64,000 nt of DNA, from assembly GCF_000720185.1 (NCBI RefSeq), contig NZ_JOIY01000007.1, forward strand, positions 62,001 to 126,000. The letters run 5' to 3'. This document shows positions 43,549 through 53,465 of this stretch, one piece after another. Both the position numbers and the translations under genes were made by a program. This stretch comes from Streptomyces sp. NRRL S-340 (GTDB taxonomy: Bacteria; Actinomycetota; Actinomycetes; Streptomycetales; Streptomycetaceae). Below the pieces are notes generated by a model. That model was not told the DNA's origin. It saw nothing but the letters and a program-made list of their open reading frames with translations, and searched no databases. The first letter of the stretch is position 1, and each line of letters opens with the position of its first letter.

Positions 43549-44886
43549 TCAGCCCGGTGTGATCCTCACGGTGTACGCCCCCGAGGCCGTGCGGTCCTCG
43601 ACCTCCACCCGGACACCGTCTCCCGGCACGGTGTAGCTCTCCCCCACGTCGACGGGCGCGTCGGCGAGCGGCGGGTAGACGGAGCTGTCCGCGCAGGCGC
43701 TGGTGTGCGGATGGGCGTCGAGCACCCGTACGGCTCCGCCCCCGGACTCGGCGTCACCGCGCACCCGGTACACCAGCACCCCCGGCCGGCACCCGGTGAC
43801 GTCGTTGCCCACCGGGGCCCGCGCCTCCACGGCCAGCACCTGGTCGCTCCCGGTCCGCACCACCGCGAGCTTCGTCCCGCCGCCCAGCCCGAACAGCGGA
43901 GCCCCGGCCGCGCCCGAGTCGGCCTCCCCCGGCCCCGGCGCCTCCGTGCCGGGCGGCCCCGCCTCGACGGGCTCCAGCGTCAGCCGGGTCGGCCCGCTGC
44001 CGCGCACGCAGGTCACCTGCCGGGGGTCGAGCCAGCCGAGCTTCCACTTGTGCCAGGCCAACAGGTCGGGCGAGAGCGCGAACTGGCTGCCCATCAGGTC
44101 CCAGTCGCCGACGTACGTGTCCCAGTCGCCCTTGTCGTCGGCCGGCCGGTGGTACAGGTCCGGCAGGTCGAAGACGTGCCCCGTCTCGTGGGCGAGCACC
44201 AGCCGGTCCGGCGGGTGCCGTTCGAACACCGTGACCACCCGCCGGATGTCCGTACCGTCGGCCCGCAGCGGGGTGTTCAGGTTGATGACCTTCGTGGCGT
44301 CGGAGTCGACGCCGGGCGCGTCCGGGTCGGCCACGAGGTAGACGATGTCGTAGCGCGAGAAGTCGACCTCCGGGTCCGCGACGGCGACCGCGTCCCGCAG
44401 GTAGGCCGCGCGGTCCTCGGCGTCCCAGTCGCGGTGCATGGCGTACGCCGTGGACGGCCGCGGCATGCGGATCCAGTGCCGCAGCGGATGCGGGCGCAGC
44501 GTGAACTTGCCGTAGGAGGCCTGGCGGTAGAACCGGCTGGTGGCCGGGAAGTGGTCGGCGGCCAGTTCGGCCGGGGTGGCGAGCGGGGCGGAGTCGGGGA
44601 AGGACAGGAAGACCATCACGGCGTCGAGCGTCCTGGCCGGACGGACGTAGGAGGGGTTCCAGGTGTCGACGCCCTCGGAGTGGTGGGCGTCGGTCCTGCG
44701 GAGCGCGCAGGGTGCGGTCGAGAAGGGCTCGGCGACCGAGGGACCGCTCAGGATCGAGGTGGCGGCGACCGCCGAGAGGGTGGTGAACACCGCGGCGGTG
44801 CTCCGCAGTCGGGGGCGGGTGCGCGCACGGCTCAGCGCCTGGAAAGCGTCACGGCCGAGCGCTTTCAGGGGGAGCTGACGCGGCAC
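43549..44886 (-). CDS. Secreted M6-family metalloprotease
   Basis: 445 aa from GTG 44886 (GGAGG upstream). Signal peptide-like start with a long basic n-region and hydrophobic core (STAAVFTTLSAVAATSILSG). M6 immune-inhibitor-A zinc motif LVLAHETGHVFDLPDLYHR near residue 228 (HExxH with the third ligand in the downstream His/Asp), and DTYVGDWDLMGSQFALSPD, the Met-turn region. Beta-rich C-terminal domain ends with TVRITPG. Degrades extracellular proteins or peptides. Converges on tRNA-Lys copy 1. Confidence 0.9.
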   Translation of the reverse strand: MPRQLPLKALGRDAFQALSRARTRPRLRSTAAVFTTLSAVAATSILSGPSVAEPFSTAPCALRRTDAHHSEGVDTWNPSYVRPARTLDAVMVFLSFPDSAPLATPAELAADHFPATSRFYRQASYGKFTLRPHPLRHWIRMPRPSTAYAMHRDWDAEDRAAYLRDAVAVADPEVDFSRYDIVYLVADPDAPGVDSDATKVINLNTPLRADGTDIRRVVTVFERHPPDRLVLAHETGHVFDLPDLYHRPADDKGDWDTYVGDWDLMGSQFALSPDLLAWHKWKLGWLDPRQVTCVRGSGPTRLTLEPVEAGPPGTEAPGPGEADSGAAGAPLFGLGGGTKLAVVRTGSDQVLAVEARAPVGNDVTGCRPGVLVYRVRGDAESGGGAVRVLDAHPHTSACADSSVYPPLADAPVDVGESYTVPGDGVRVEVEDRTASGAYTVRITPG

Positions 44887-45318
44887 AGGGACCTCCGGGT
44901 GCGGTTCGCGGGGACACCGAACCCAGCCTGTGGGAGTTTGGAGGAGTACGCCCTGTTTGTCTGCACCGGAAGGGTGATCGCAAGGGTGACCGGACGCACA
45001 CGAGGCCTGCGTTCACGGCCTGCGGAGCCGTGGCGCCGCACCGTCCCCACGGGAGCGGCACCCCCAGCCCGCTCACGGAACGTCACAAGTGGTCGCGCCC
45101 CTGAAGAACCCGTCCAGGTGTGGGCAGAAACGATCTGGCAGGAGGGGCGCACGCCGGGCGGAAACGGTGAACGGCTGGAAGGGGCACCGCGCCAGCCTCT
45201 ATGATCGGCACACTTTCCTGGCACTTTCCTGCGCGGACACGGGCCGGGCGGCCGTTCCCCTTCGGCCGGCCACCCGACGAGACCGATACGAAGACCGAGT
45301 GCACTGCGGGAGCGAGCG
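44887..45318 (+). other. Divergent gap before cdgA
   Basis: 432 bp, no gene. Contains a direct repeat CACTTTCCTG at 45211 and 45222 (11 bp apart), and the start region of cdgA. A BldD-type box lies just inside the gene at 45374. Confidence 0.4.
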
Positions 45319-47457
45319 GTGAGCGGAACGTCCGAAGGGCCGACGCCCACGGCAGACTGCATGCAGCCGAAAGTCACACAGAGTGATCTAACGACGGCTG
45401 CGGGTGCCGAACCGCCCGTGGTCGGCGTCGGCGAGTGTGCCGCCACGGAACCAGCGTCGGGACACACCTGCGAGCACGCCCCGGAGCGTGCGCCGGTGCT
45501 CAGCCCGGTCCGCGGCCCGGAGCCCGGATTCACCCCAATGGCGGAACCCGGGTCCTCGCCGCCGTACTTCACCGGCACGGTCCACTCCCCGGCGGCTTCC
45601 CCCGCCGCCCCCGCCCCGGCTTCCGGCTCCGCCCCGGTCCCACAGCCCTTCCGGTCGGTCTTCGACGCCGCCCCGCTCGCGATGGCGGTCCTCGACCGGG
45701 AGGGCCTGGTCGTCAGCGCGAACGACACCTTCGGCGTGCTGGTCGGCGCGTCCCCGGAGGAACTCGCCGGGCAGGTGGCCGCCGACCTGGTCGGCCTCGC
45801 TTCCGACGCCCGCACCTGGCAGGCCTACCGCGAGGTGCTGCGGGGCCGGCAGGCGCGGCTGCGCTGCACCCGCCGCCTCAAGCAGCCCGACGGCCGCTCG
45901 CTGTGGGCCCAGGTCACGGTCGCGCCCCTGCCGCCGGAGAATTCCGCCGGACACGCGGACACCCACGAACCGGCGCCCGATGCCCCCCGCGGACTCGCGC
46001 CCCACGCCCCCGGCGCCCTGCTCCTGTCCGTCGCCGATGTCAGCGCTCGCCGCGAACTCCAGGCCCGGCTCAGGCACTTGCGGATGCACGACCCGGTGAC
46101 CCGGCTGCCCAACCGCACCCTGTTCTTCGAGCGGCTGTCGGCCGCCCTGGAGGCGGAGGCGTACGAGCGCGGCGGAACCGGCCGGATCGGCCTGTGCTAC
46201 CTGGATCTGGACGGGTTCAAGGCGGTCAACGACACGCTGGGGCACCGGGTCGGCGACCGGCTGCTCGCGGCGGTGGCGCGGCGGCTGACCGGCTGCGCGG
46301 ACGAGGCCGGTCACGGGCGCGGCAGCACGCCGCTGGTGGCCCGGCTCGGCGGGGACGAGTTCGCGCTGCTCGTGGAGGACTCCACCGGGACCGAACAACT
46401 GGCCGACCTGGCCGAGTCGGCGCTTACCGCCCTCCAGGCGCCGTTCGAGATCTCCGGCCGGCGGCTGTCGGTGTCGGCGTCGATCGGCGTGGTCGAACGG
46501 CAGGCGGCGGGGACGTCGGCCACCGCCCTGATGCAGGCGGCCGATACGACCCTGTACTGGGCGAAGGCGGACGGCAGGGCCCGCTGGACCCTGTTCGACC
46601 CGGAGCGCAACGCGCACCGCATGACCCGCCAGGCGCTCGTGTCCACGCTGCGCGCGGCCGTGGAGCGGGGCGAGTTCACGCTGGAGTACCAGCCGCTGGT
46701 CGCCATGGAGGACGGGCGGCTGCGCGGGGTGGAGGCACTGGTCCGCTGGCGGCACCCGCAGTTCGGCGTCCTGACGCCGAATCGGTTCATCACACTGGCG
46801 GAGGAGGACGGCTCGATCGTGCCGCTGGGCCGCTGGATCCTGGCCACCGCCTGCCGCCAGGCCCGCCGCTGGCAGCTCGACCACCCGGACGAGCCGCCGA
46901 TCTTCGTCAGCGTCAACGTCGCGGTCCGCCAGGTGTGGGACTCGGACCTGGTCGAGGACGTCGCCCAGGTGCTGGCGGAGACGGGACTGGCGCCGGGTCT
47001 GCTGCAACTGGAGCTGACCGAGTCCGCGGTGATGGGCTCGGCGGGACGGCCGCTGGAAGCGCTGCGGGCGCTGAGCGACATGGGCGTGCACATCGCCATC
47101 GACGACTTCGGCACCGGCTACTCCAACCTCGCCTACCTCAGCCGGCTGCCGGTGTCGGTCCTGAAGCTGGACGGCTCGTTCGTCCGGGGCTTCCAGTACG
47201 GGCAGCCGTGCGAGGGGGCGGCCCAGGAGACGGGCCAGGCGCCGAGCCCCGCGGACGAGGTGATCGTCGAGGCGATGATCCAGCTCGCCCACCGGCTGGG
47301 GCTCACCGTCACCGCCGAGTGCGTGGAGACCTCCGACCAGGCCAGCCGGCTGCGCCGCATCGGCTGCGACACCGGGCAGGGCTGGCTGTACTCCCGCCCG
47401 GTGTCACCGGACCGCATCTCCGAACTGCTGGACGGCCACGCCTGCGGGCGCCACTGA
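45319..47457 (+). CDS. cdgA: Cyclic di-GMP turnover protein, PAS-GGDEF-EAL
   Basis: 712 aa from GTG 45319 (GGGAG upstream); ATG 45361 (MQPKVTQSDL) is a possible later start. Pro/Ala-rich leader, PAS fold about 115-225 (FDAAPLAMAVLDREGLVVSA), GGDEF domain with intact RLGGDEFALL near 343, EAL domain with VEALVRW near 470 and IDDFGTGYSNLAYL, closing TGQGWLYSRPV. It may make and break c-di-GMP, the ligand that dimerises BldD. The GGDEF and EAL signatures are both kept. By memory the orthologue is S. coelicolor CdgA, a BldD target. A perfect BldD-type box at 45374-45386 agrees. Confidence 0.9.
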   Translation: MSGTSEGPTPTADCMQPKVTQSDLTTAAGAEPPVVGVGECAATEPASGHTCEHAPERAPVLSPVRGPEPGFTPMAEPGSSPPYFTGTVHSPAASPAAPAPASGSAPVPQPFRSVFDAAPLAMAVLDREGLVVSANDTFGVLVGASPEELAGQVAADLVGLASDARTWQAYREVLRGRQARLRCTRRLKQPDGRSLWAQVTVAPLPPENSAGHADTHEPAPDAPRGLAPHAPGALLLSVADVSARRELQARLRHLRMHDPVTRLPNRTLFFERLSAALEAEAYERGGTGRIGLCYLDLDGFKAVNDTLGHRVGDRLLAAVARRLTGCADEAGHGRGSTPLVARLGGDEFALLVEDSTGTEQLADLAESALTALQAPFEISGRRLSVSASIGVVERQAAGTSATALMQAADTTLYWAKADGRARWTLFDPERNAHRMTRQALVSTLRAAVERGEFTLEYQPLVAMEDGRLRGVEALVRWRHPQFGVLTPNRFITLAEEDGSIVPLGRWILATACRQARRWQLDHPDEPPIFVSVNVAVRQVWDSDLVEDVAQVLAETGLAPGLLQLELTESAVMGSAGRPLEALRALSDMGVHIAIDDFGTGYSNLAYLSRLPVSVLKLDGSFVRGFQYGQPCEGAAQETGQAPSPADEVIVEAMIQLAHRLGLTVTAECVETSDQASRLRRIGCDTGQGWLYSRPVSPDRISELLDGHACGRH
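45374..45386. promoter_or_regulatory. BldD-type box in the 5' end of cdgA
   Basis: TCACACAGAGTGA fits the BldD pattern TNACNC(A/T)GNGTNA at every fixed position. Located 55 bp after GTG 45319, or 13 bp after ATG 45361. Confidence 0.58.
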
Positions 47458-47546
47458 GCACTTGCGAGCGCCCCCGGGCCCCCGGGCGCCGTGAGCCTCC
47501 GCGCGGACTCCGGTCGCGGCGGGAGCGCGGCGGGCGCCCGCCCCGG

Positions 47547-48635
47547 CTAGGCGGTGGGCAACCCGTAGGCGTCGGCGATGAGTTCGTAGGACCGGACGCG
47601 TACGTCGCCGCTGTGCGCGTTGCTGGTGATCATCAGCTCGTCGGCGCCGGTGCGCTTCTGGAGGTCGTCGAGACCCGAGCGGACCTCGTCGGGCGTGCCG
47701 TGGATGACGTTGGCGTTCCAGGAGGCGATGAAGTCCCGCTCCATCGGGCTGAACTCGTACGCCTCCGCCTCCTCGGGCGTGGGGACGAGTCCGGGGCGCC
47801 CGGTGCGCAGCCGGACCATGTTGAGCGCGGCGGCCAGGACCTGGCGCCGGGCCTCGCGCTCCTCGTCGGTGGCGAGGGCGGCGACGCCGATGAGGGCGTA
47901 GGGGGCGTCCAGGACGGCGCTGGGCCGGAAGGACTCGCGGTAGAGGTCGAGCGCCGGGACCGTGTTCTGCGCGGAGAAGTGGTGGGCGAAGGCGAAGGGC
48001 AGGCCGAGCATGCCGGCCAGCCGGGCGCTGAAGCCGGAGGAGCCGAGCAGCCACAGCGGCGGGCGGTGCGGGGACTGGACCCCGCCCGGGGAGGTGGCCT
48101 GGACGGGGCCGGGGACGGCGTGGATACGGCGGTAGGGGTGGCCGTCGGGGAAGTCGTCGTCGAGGAAGCGGGTCAGCTCGGCGAGCTGCTGGGGGAAGTC
48201 GTCGGCGCCCTCGTTGAGGTGGTCCGTGCGGCGCAGGGCGGCGGCGGTGGCGCCGTCGGTGCCGGGGGCGCGGCCGAGACCGAGGTCGATCCGGCCGGGA
48301 GCCATGGCCTCCAGGGTGCCGAACTGCTCGGCGATGACCAGCGGGGCGTGGTTGGGCAGCATGACGCCGCCCGAGCCGAGGCGGATGCGGTCGGTGTGGG
48401 CGGCGAGGTGGGCGAGGATCACGGCCGGTGAGGAGGAGGCGACGCCGGGCATGGAGTGGTGCTCGGCGACCCAGTACCGGTGGTAGCCGCGGCGCTCGGC
48501 GAGGCGGGACAGCTCGACGCTGGTGCGCAGGGCGTCACCGGCGGTGTGCCCGGCGCCCACCGTCACCAGGTCCAGGACGGAGAGGGGTACGGGTGCGGTG
48601 CCGTGTCCCTCGCCTCGGATCTCGTCTGCCGCCAC
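47547..48635 (-). CDS. LLM-class flavin-dependent oxidoreductase (luciferase-like)
   Basis: 362 aa from GTG 48635. Luciferase-like TIM barrel: [20 protein letters not shown] at the start, [20 protein letters not shown] (the conserved EHH region), [20 protein letters not shown] and [24 protein letters not shown] motif. Group 1 LLM proteins use FMN or F420 and can act on many substrates; this one is of the MsnO8-type short variety. It faces the adjacent formaldehyde dehydrogenase gene in the same direction with a 173-bp gap. Confidence 0.9.
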   Translation of the reverse strand: MAADEIRGEGHGTAPVPLSVLDLVTVGAGHTAGDALRTSVELSRLAERRGYHRYWVAEHHSMPGVASSSPAVILAHLAAHTDRIRLGSGGVMLPNHAPLVIAEQFGTLEAMAPGRIDLGLGRAPGTDGATAAALRRTDHLNEGADDFPQQLAELTRFLDDDFPDGHPYRRIHAVPGPVQATSPGGVQSPHRPPLWLLGSSGFSARLAGMLGLPFAFAHHFSAQNTVPALDLYRESFRPSAVLDAPYALIGVAALATDEEREARRQVLAAALNMVRLRTGRPGLVPTPEEAEAYEFSPMERDFIASWNANVIHGTPDEVRSGLDDLQKRTGADELMITSNAHSGDVRVRSYELIADAYGLPTA

Positions 48636-48808
48636 GGGGTGCCTCCTGCTGGTTGGCCGTGCTCGTTCTTCCCGGCGACAACAGGAGACAGTCCCCGTTT
48701 ATTTCCGCGGCGCTCCTCACATCCTGCTTTGCGTTCCGTACGCCTCCTCTTCCCCGCGTCCGCCTACGCCCCCTCGCGGGGGCCGCCGTGCGTGCCGGGG
48801 CGCGCTCC

Positions 48809-49963
48809 TCACGCCGCCAGGGCGTGTCCCGGGTGGAGGACGACCTTCGTGTAGCCCTCGATCCGCTTGTCGAACTTCTCGTAGGCCTGCGGAGCCTGGT
48901 CGAGCGGCAGTTCGTGCGAGACCACGAAGCTGGGCTTGGCCCGCCCGGCGATGATCAGGTCACGCAGCTGGCGGTTGTACCGCTTGACGTTGCACTGGCC
49001 GGTGCCCATCTGCTGGCCCTTTTCGAACATCCTGCCGATGGAGACCAGGAGCTGGCCGTGCTTGGCGTGCTCGTCGGGCCCGCCCGGGTCGGACGGGACG
49101 TACAGGCCCGGTATGCCGAGCATGCCGGTGGGCCGTACCGTCTCGACGAGCGTGTTGAGGACGACGGCGGGCTCCTCGTGGCTCGCGTCCTTGTGCGACT
49201 GGGCCTGGTAGCCGACGGCGTCCACGCCCTTGTCGGTGCCCTCGCCTCCCGTCTGTTCCTTGATCTGCCCGGCCGGGTCGCCCTTGGTGAAGTCGATGGG
49301 GATGGCCCCGATCTCCTCCGCCTTGGCCAGGCGCTCGGGCACCCGGTCCACCGAGAACACCTTCGACGCGCCGCGCAGCAGCGCCGAGTAGGCGGCCATC
49401 AGCCCCACCGGTCCGGCACCGAAGACGGCCACGGACTCGCCGGGGATGACCTGGGCGAGTTCACACCCGTGGTAGCCGGTCGGGAAGATGTCGGCGAGCA
49501 GTACGAAGTCCGTCTCGAACTCCTCCCCCGGCGGCAGTTTCAGGCAGTTGAAGTCGGCGAAGGGCACGCGCAGGCGTTCGGCCTGGCCACCGGTGTAGGG
49601 ACCCATCGCGACGTATCCGTAGGCGCCGCCGGCGAATCCCGGGTTGACCGTCAGGCAGAACCCGGTCTTTCCGGCGAGGCAGTTCTTGCAGAACCCGCAC
49701 GCGACGTTGAACGGCATGACGACCCGGTCACCCTCGGCCAGGGAGGTCACCCCGCTGCCGGCCTCCTCCACGATGCCGAGGTTCTCGTGGCCGAAGACGA
49801 TGCCCGCCTCGGCGGCCGTGCGGCCCTCGTACATGTGCAGGTCGGACCCGCAGATCGCGCTCGACGTGACCCGTACGATCACGTCGTTGGGATGCTGGAT
49901 CCGCGGATCGTCGACATCGCGCACCGTCACGTTGAAGGGCTTTTCGTAGACGACGGCTTTCAC
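48809..49963 (-). CDS. Glutathione-independent formaldehyde dehydrogenase
   Basis: 384 aa. Zinc alcohol-dehydrogenase family: catalytic zinc site ICGSDLHMYEGR and FGHENLG, structural zinc CGFCKNCLAGKTGFC, NAD loop VAVFGAGPVGLMAAYSA, and the long insertion YQAQSHKDASHEEPAVVLNT of the FdhA-like branch that keeps NAD tightly bound. Oxidises formaldehyde (or another small aldehyde) to the acid. ATG 49963 starts the conserved MKAVVYEKPFNVTV. Likely a detoxification gene. Confidence 0.9.
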   Translation of the reverse strand: MKAVVYEKPFNVTVRDVDDPRIQHPNDVIVRVTSSAICGSDLHMYEGRTAAEAGIVFGHENLGIVEEAGSGVTSLAEGDRVVMPFNVACGFCKNCLAGKTGFCLTVNPGFAGGAYGYVAMGPYTGGQAERLRVPFADFNCLKLPPGEEFETDFVLLADIFPTGYHGCELAQVIPGESVAVFGAGPVGLMAAYSALLRGASKVFSVDRVPERLAKAEEIGAIPIDFTKGDPAGQIKEQTGGEGTDKGVDAVGYQAQSHKDASHEEPAVVLNTLVETVRPTGMLGIPGLYVPSDPGGPDEHAKHGQLLVSIGRMFEKGQQMGTGQCNVKRYNRQLRDLIIAGRAKPSFVVSHELPLDQAPQAYEKFDKRIEGYTKVVLHPGHALAA

Positions 49964-50256
49964 CTTCGGTCACCTCCGCGTCATCGCTCCACGACAGCGG
50001 CGACGACGGACCGCGACCCGGGCGGGACACGGGCGCGGGACACGGGAGGACACGCGGACGCGATCACGGACCGGCGGGTACCGCCGGTGTGCCGGTGCGT
50101 GCCCGGGCCGGGCCCGGGACGTTCTCGCCGCACCGCCGGACATCTCCAGGTAACGCCTGTGCGAGAGCACCCGCAAGCGCGGCCCGAACCCGGCGCGGGC
50201 CCCGTCCCGGCCTCGAACCGGTCTCCCGCGGACGTCACGCGAAGCTCATACGAACC

Positions 50257-50988
50257 TCATACCTGGACGATCGGTTCCCGGGTGAACAGCGCGCCCAGCC
50301 CCGGGGCGTTGACGCGGCGGTCGGTGAGCCGCAGCGCCTCCCAGACGGTCACCTGGTTCGCGGTGAGGACGGGCTTGCCCAGGTCCTTCTCCAGGACCGC
50401 GATGTGGGAGGCGGTGTGCAGGGCGGTGTCCGGCAGGAGGACCGCCTCGGCGTCCGGCGTGTCGGCCGCGCGCGCCAGGGCGAGGATCTCCGCCTCGTCC
50501 CAGGCCGCCGCCTGCGCCGCGCCGGCGACCCCGGCACTGTGCTCGGCGACCACCTCCACCTGCCCGGCCCGCAGGAACTCGGTGAACAGGGCCGTCACCT
50601 CCTGCGGATAGGTCGCCGCGACCGCGACCCGCCGCGCCCCGATCTCGCGCACCGCGTACACGAAGCCGAAGGAGGTCGCCGAGGCCGGCATGCCGACCGC
50701 CCGGGCCAGGGCGCGCACCTGCTGGTGGGCGCCGTCCCAGCCGTGCACGAAGCTGCCGCTGGTGCTGGCCCAGACCACCGCCTCGGCGCCGGACAGCCGC
50801 AGCCCCTCCACGCTGCGCGCCACCTGGTCGACCGCGCCGGTCCCGCGCAGCGCCTCCAGCCGGTACGCGTCCTCACCGATCCCGGTGTGGACGAGATCGA
50901 CCCGGATGTCACTGCCCAGGAGCTGCTCGATGCGCGGATAGTCGTCCTCGGCGAAATGGCCCGGGTAGAGGAATCCGAGTGCGGTCAT
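50257..50988 (-). CDS. eutA: Asp/Glu-racemase-superfamily protein EutA-like
   Basis: 243 aa from ATG 50988 (GGAAGGCAGG upstream). Maleate-isomerase / arylmalonate-decarboxylase fold: MTALGFLYPGHFAEDDYPRI, VVWASTSGSFVHGWDGAHQQ, then LLPDTALHTASHIAVLEKD. Divergent from the ehuBCDA importer, the arrangement of eutA in ectoine-use loci. Where family members usually carry a Cys (near AxTSGSF and near PDTALH), I read Ser and Asp, so catalysis may differ. The gene is assigned mainly by context; other superfamily roles are possible. Confidence 0.75.
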   Translation of the reverse strand: MTALGFLYPGHFAEDDYPRIEQLLGSDIRVDLVHTGIGEDAYRLEALRGTGAVDQVARSVEGLRLSGAEAVVWASTSGSFVHGWDGAHQQVRALARAVGMPASATSFGFVYAVREIGARRVAVAATYPQEVTALFTEFLRAGQVEVVAEHSAGVAGAAQAAAWDEAEILALARAADTPDAEAVLLPDTALHTASHIAVLEKDLGKPVLTANQVTVWEALRLTDRRVNAPGLGALFTREPIVQV

Positions 50989-51141
50989 GTCCTGCCTTCC
51001 TGGTGCGGTCGCGCTGCCGTGGGGACCCGCCGTGGGGGGGCCGCCGGGGGGCGGTGGCCGGGAGCCGTCGCGGTGCGGGTACCCAGCGGGGCGCCGATTT
51101 TGCTTCGCATAACTTCGGTTCGCTTGGGTAGCGGCGCGCTC

Positions 51142-52056
51142 ATGGCTCCACCACATGGACTTGGAAGAGGCAGACGGACACCCGGGCGGCCCAGCCGCCG
51201 GTCGCTGCTCGCGGGGGTCGCGGCGGCCGGTGCGCTCGGCGCGGCCGGGTGCAGCCGCGTGGCCACGGCGTCCGCCGCCGGGGGCGGTGACCTCCTGGAC
51301 CGGCTCAGGGCCCAGGGGGTCGTACGGCTCGGCATCGCGGGCGAGATCCCGTTCGGGTACATCGGCAAGGACGGGAAGGTGACGGGCGAGGCGCCCGAGC
51401 TGGCCAAGGTGATCTTCAAGCGGCTCGGGGTGGACCGGGTGCAGCCCGTGCCCACGGAGTTCGGCTCCCTGATCCCGGGTCTGAACTCCCAGCAGTTCGA
51501 CGTCGTGGCCGCCGGGATGTACATCAACGCCGACCGCTGCGAGCAGGTCCTGTTCGCCGATCCCGACTACCGGATGCTCGACTCGTTCATCGTCCGCAAG
51601 GGCAACCCGAAGGGGCTGCACGACTACCGGGACGTCGTGGCGAAGCAGGCCAGGTTCGCCACCGGGACCGGCTACGCGGAGATCCAGTACGCGGTCGAGG
51701 CCGGGTACCGGCAGAGCGACATCCTGATCGTGCCCGACCAGGTGGCGGGGCTGAACGCCGTCGAGGCCGGCCGGGTGGACGTCTTCGCCGGCACCGCGCT
51801 CACCACCCGCGAGGTGGTGAGGAAGTCCTCGAAGGCCGAGGCCACCAAGCCGTTCGCGCCGCTGGTGAAGGGCAAGCCGCACGTCGACGGCGGCGGTTTC
51901 GCCTTCCGGCCGACCGAGACGAAGCTGCGGGACGCCTTCAACACCGAGCTGCACCGGCTGAAGAAGAGCGGCGAGCTGTTCCGGATCCTGAAGCCCTTCG
52001 GGTTCTCGCGGGACGAGATGACGGATCTGACCGCGAAGGAGCTGTGCGGCGGATGA
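51142..52056 (+). CDS. ehuB: Ectoine-type ABC transporter binding protein
   Basis: 304 aa from ATG 51142. Tat-like lipoprotein signal: SRRSLLAGVAAAGALGAAGC with the Cys as lipid attachment near residue 37. Mature domain is an amino-acid-type (PBP2) binder: GVVRLGIAGEIPFGYIGKDG, FDVVAAGMYINADRCEQVLF, DVFAGTALTTREVV. First of four overlapping genes (ehuB-C-D-A), the ectoine/hydroxyectoine order. Substrate ectoine is by homology and synteny only. The gap from eutA holds near-repeats of CTTCGC (51100-51125) that may be the operator. Confidence 0.85.
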   Translation: MAPPHGLGRGRRTPGRPSRRSLLAGVAAAGALGAAGCSRVATASAAGGGDLLDRLRAQGVVRLGIAGEIPFGYIGKDGKVTGEAPELAKVIFKRLGVDRVQPVPTEFGSLIPGLNSQQFDVVAAGMYINADRCEQVLFADPDYRMLDSFIVRKGNPKGLHDYRDVVAKQARFATGTGYAEIQYAVEAGYRQSDILIVPDQVAGLNAVEAGRVDVFAGTALTTREVVRKSSKAEATKPFAPLVKGKPHVDGGGFAFRPTETKLRDAFNTELHRLKKSGELFRILKPFGFSRDEMTDLTAKELCGG

Positions 52057-52766
52057 CGACAGGACTGTGGGAACTCGTACTCCAGGGCGTGTGGATCACC
52101 GTCCAGCTGCTGTTCTTCAGCGCACTGCTGGCCTGCGCCGTCTCCTTCGCGGTCGGTGTCGCCCGCACCCACCGGCTGTGGATCGTCCGCTTCGTGGCGG
52201 GCTTCTACACCGAGGTGTTCCGCGGGACCTCCGCACTGGTGATGATCTTCTGGGTGTTCTTCGTGCTGCCGCCCGCCTTCGGCTGGCAGCTGGTGCCGAT
52301 GTGGGCGGGCACGCTCGCGCTGGGACTGACCTACGGGGCCTACGGCTCGGAGATCGTGCGCGGCGCGCTGAACTCCGTCGACCCGGCGCAGCGTGAGGGC
52401 GGCGTCGCGCTCAGCTTCACGCCCTGGCAGCGGATGCGGCTGATCCTGCTGCCGCAGGCGGTGCCGGAGATGATCCCGCCGTTCAGCAACCTGCTGGTCG
52501 AACTGCTCAAGGGCACCTCGCTGGTGTCGGTCATGGGCATGGGCGACCTGGCGTTCAGCGGGAACCTGGTGCGGCTCGCGCTCCAGGAGAGCGCCCACAT
52601 CTACACGTACATCCTGCTCATCTACTTCGTGATCGCGTTCGCGCTGACCCGGCTGATGCGCGGGCTGGAGAAGCGGCTGAAGCGGGGCGTCGGCAAGGCG
52701 GTGCGGGGCGGGGCCGTGACGTCGCCCGAACCCGTGGGCACACCGGTCGGCGGTGGTGCGGCGTGA
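52053..52766 (+). CDS. ehuC: Ectoine-type ABC transporter permease 1
   Basis: 237 aa, ATG overlaps the ehuB stop by 4 bp. HisM-type permease with about five helices: GVWITVQLLFFSALLACAVS at the N-terminus and EAA-type loop GGVALSFTPWQRMRLILLPQ (about 112-132). Works with EhuD in the membrane. C-terminal 25 residues are basic, then Gly/Pro-rich. Confidence 0.87.
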   Translation: MTTGLWELVLQGVWITVQLLFFSALLACAVSFAVGVARTHRLWIVRFVAGFYTEVFRGTSALVMIFWVFFVLPPAFGWQLVPMWAGTLALGLTYGAYGSEIVRGALNSVDPAQREGGVALSFTPWQRMRLILLPQAVPEMIPPFSNLLVELLKGTSLVSVMGMGDLAFSGNLVRLALQESAHIYTYILLIYFVIAFALTRLMRGLEKRLKRGVGKAVRGGAVTSPEPVGTPVGGGAA

Positions 52767-53413
52767 ACTGGGACTGGGGCGCCGTACGCGACTTCCTGCC
52801 GCACTTGTGGGACGGTCTGCTCGTCACGCTGCAGGCGCTGGTGCTCGGCTCGGTGATCTCGTTCGTGCTGGGGCTGGTGTGGGCGCTGCTCATGCGGGCG
52901 CCGACCCGGTGGGTGCGCTGGCCGGTGGGGGTGGTCACTGAGTTCGTCCGGGACACCCCGCTGCTGGTGCAGCTGTTCTTCCTCTTCTACGTGCTGCCCG
53001 AGTGGGGCCTGACGTTCTCCGCGCTGACCACCGGTGTCTTCGCGATCGGGCTGCACTACTCGACGTACACGATGCAGGTCTACCGGGCCGGTATCGAGGC
53101 GGTGCCCGCCGGCCAGTGGGAGGCGGCGACGGCGCTGAACCTGCCGCGGCGGCGGACCTGGACGGCGGTGATCCTGCCGCAGGCGGTCCGCCGCGTGGTC
53201 CCGGCGCTCGGCAACTACGTCATCTCGATGCTCAAGGACACGCCGCTGCTGATGGCGGTCACGGTGCTGGAGATGCTCGGGCAGGCGCGCCTGTTCTCGC
53301 AGCAGCACTTCCAGTTCACCGAGCCGCTGACCGTGATCGGTGTGGCCTTCGTCCTCGTTTCCTATCTGGCCTCCCTCCTCCTGCGAGCACTGGAGCGACG
53401 TCTTGTCCGTTGA
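52763..53413 (+). CDS. ehuD: Ectoine-type ABC transporter permease 2
   Basis: 216 aa from GTG overlapping ehuC by 4 bp. HisQ/HisM-type: LLVTLQALVLGSVISFVLGL and the loop WEAATALNLPRRRTWTAVIL (EAA motif) near residue 125, then LGNYVISMLKDTPLLMAVTV. Pairs with EhuC. Confidence 0.87.
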   Translation: MNWDWGAVRDFLPHLWDGLLVTLQALVLGSVISFVLGLVWALLMRAPTRWVRWPVGVVTEFVRDTPLLVQLFFLFYVLPEWGLTFSALTTGVFAIGLHYSTYTMQVYRAGIEAVPAGQWEAATALNLPRRRTWTAVILPQAVRRVVPALGNYVISMLKDTPLLMAVTVLEMLGQARLFSQQHFQFTEPLTVIGVAFVLVSYLASLLLRALERRLVR

Positions 53414-53465
53414 CGCCACGAAGAATCCCGAGACCCCCGAGAACACCGGGAAACCGGAGGGCTCC

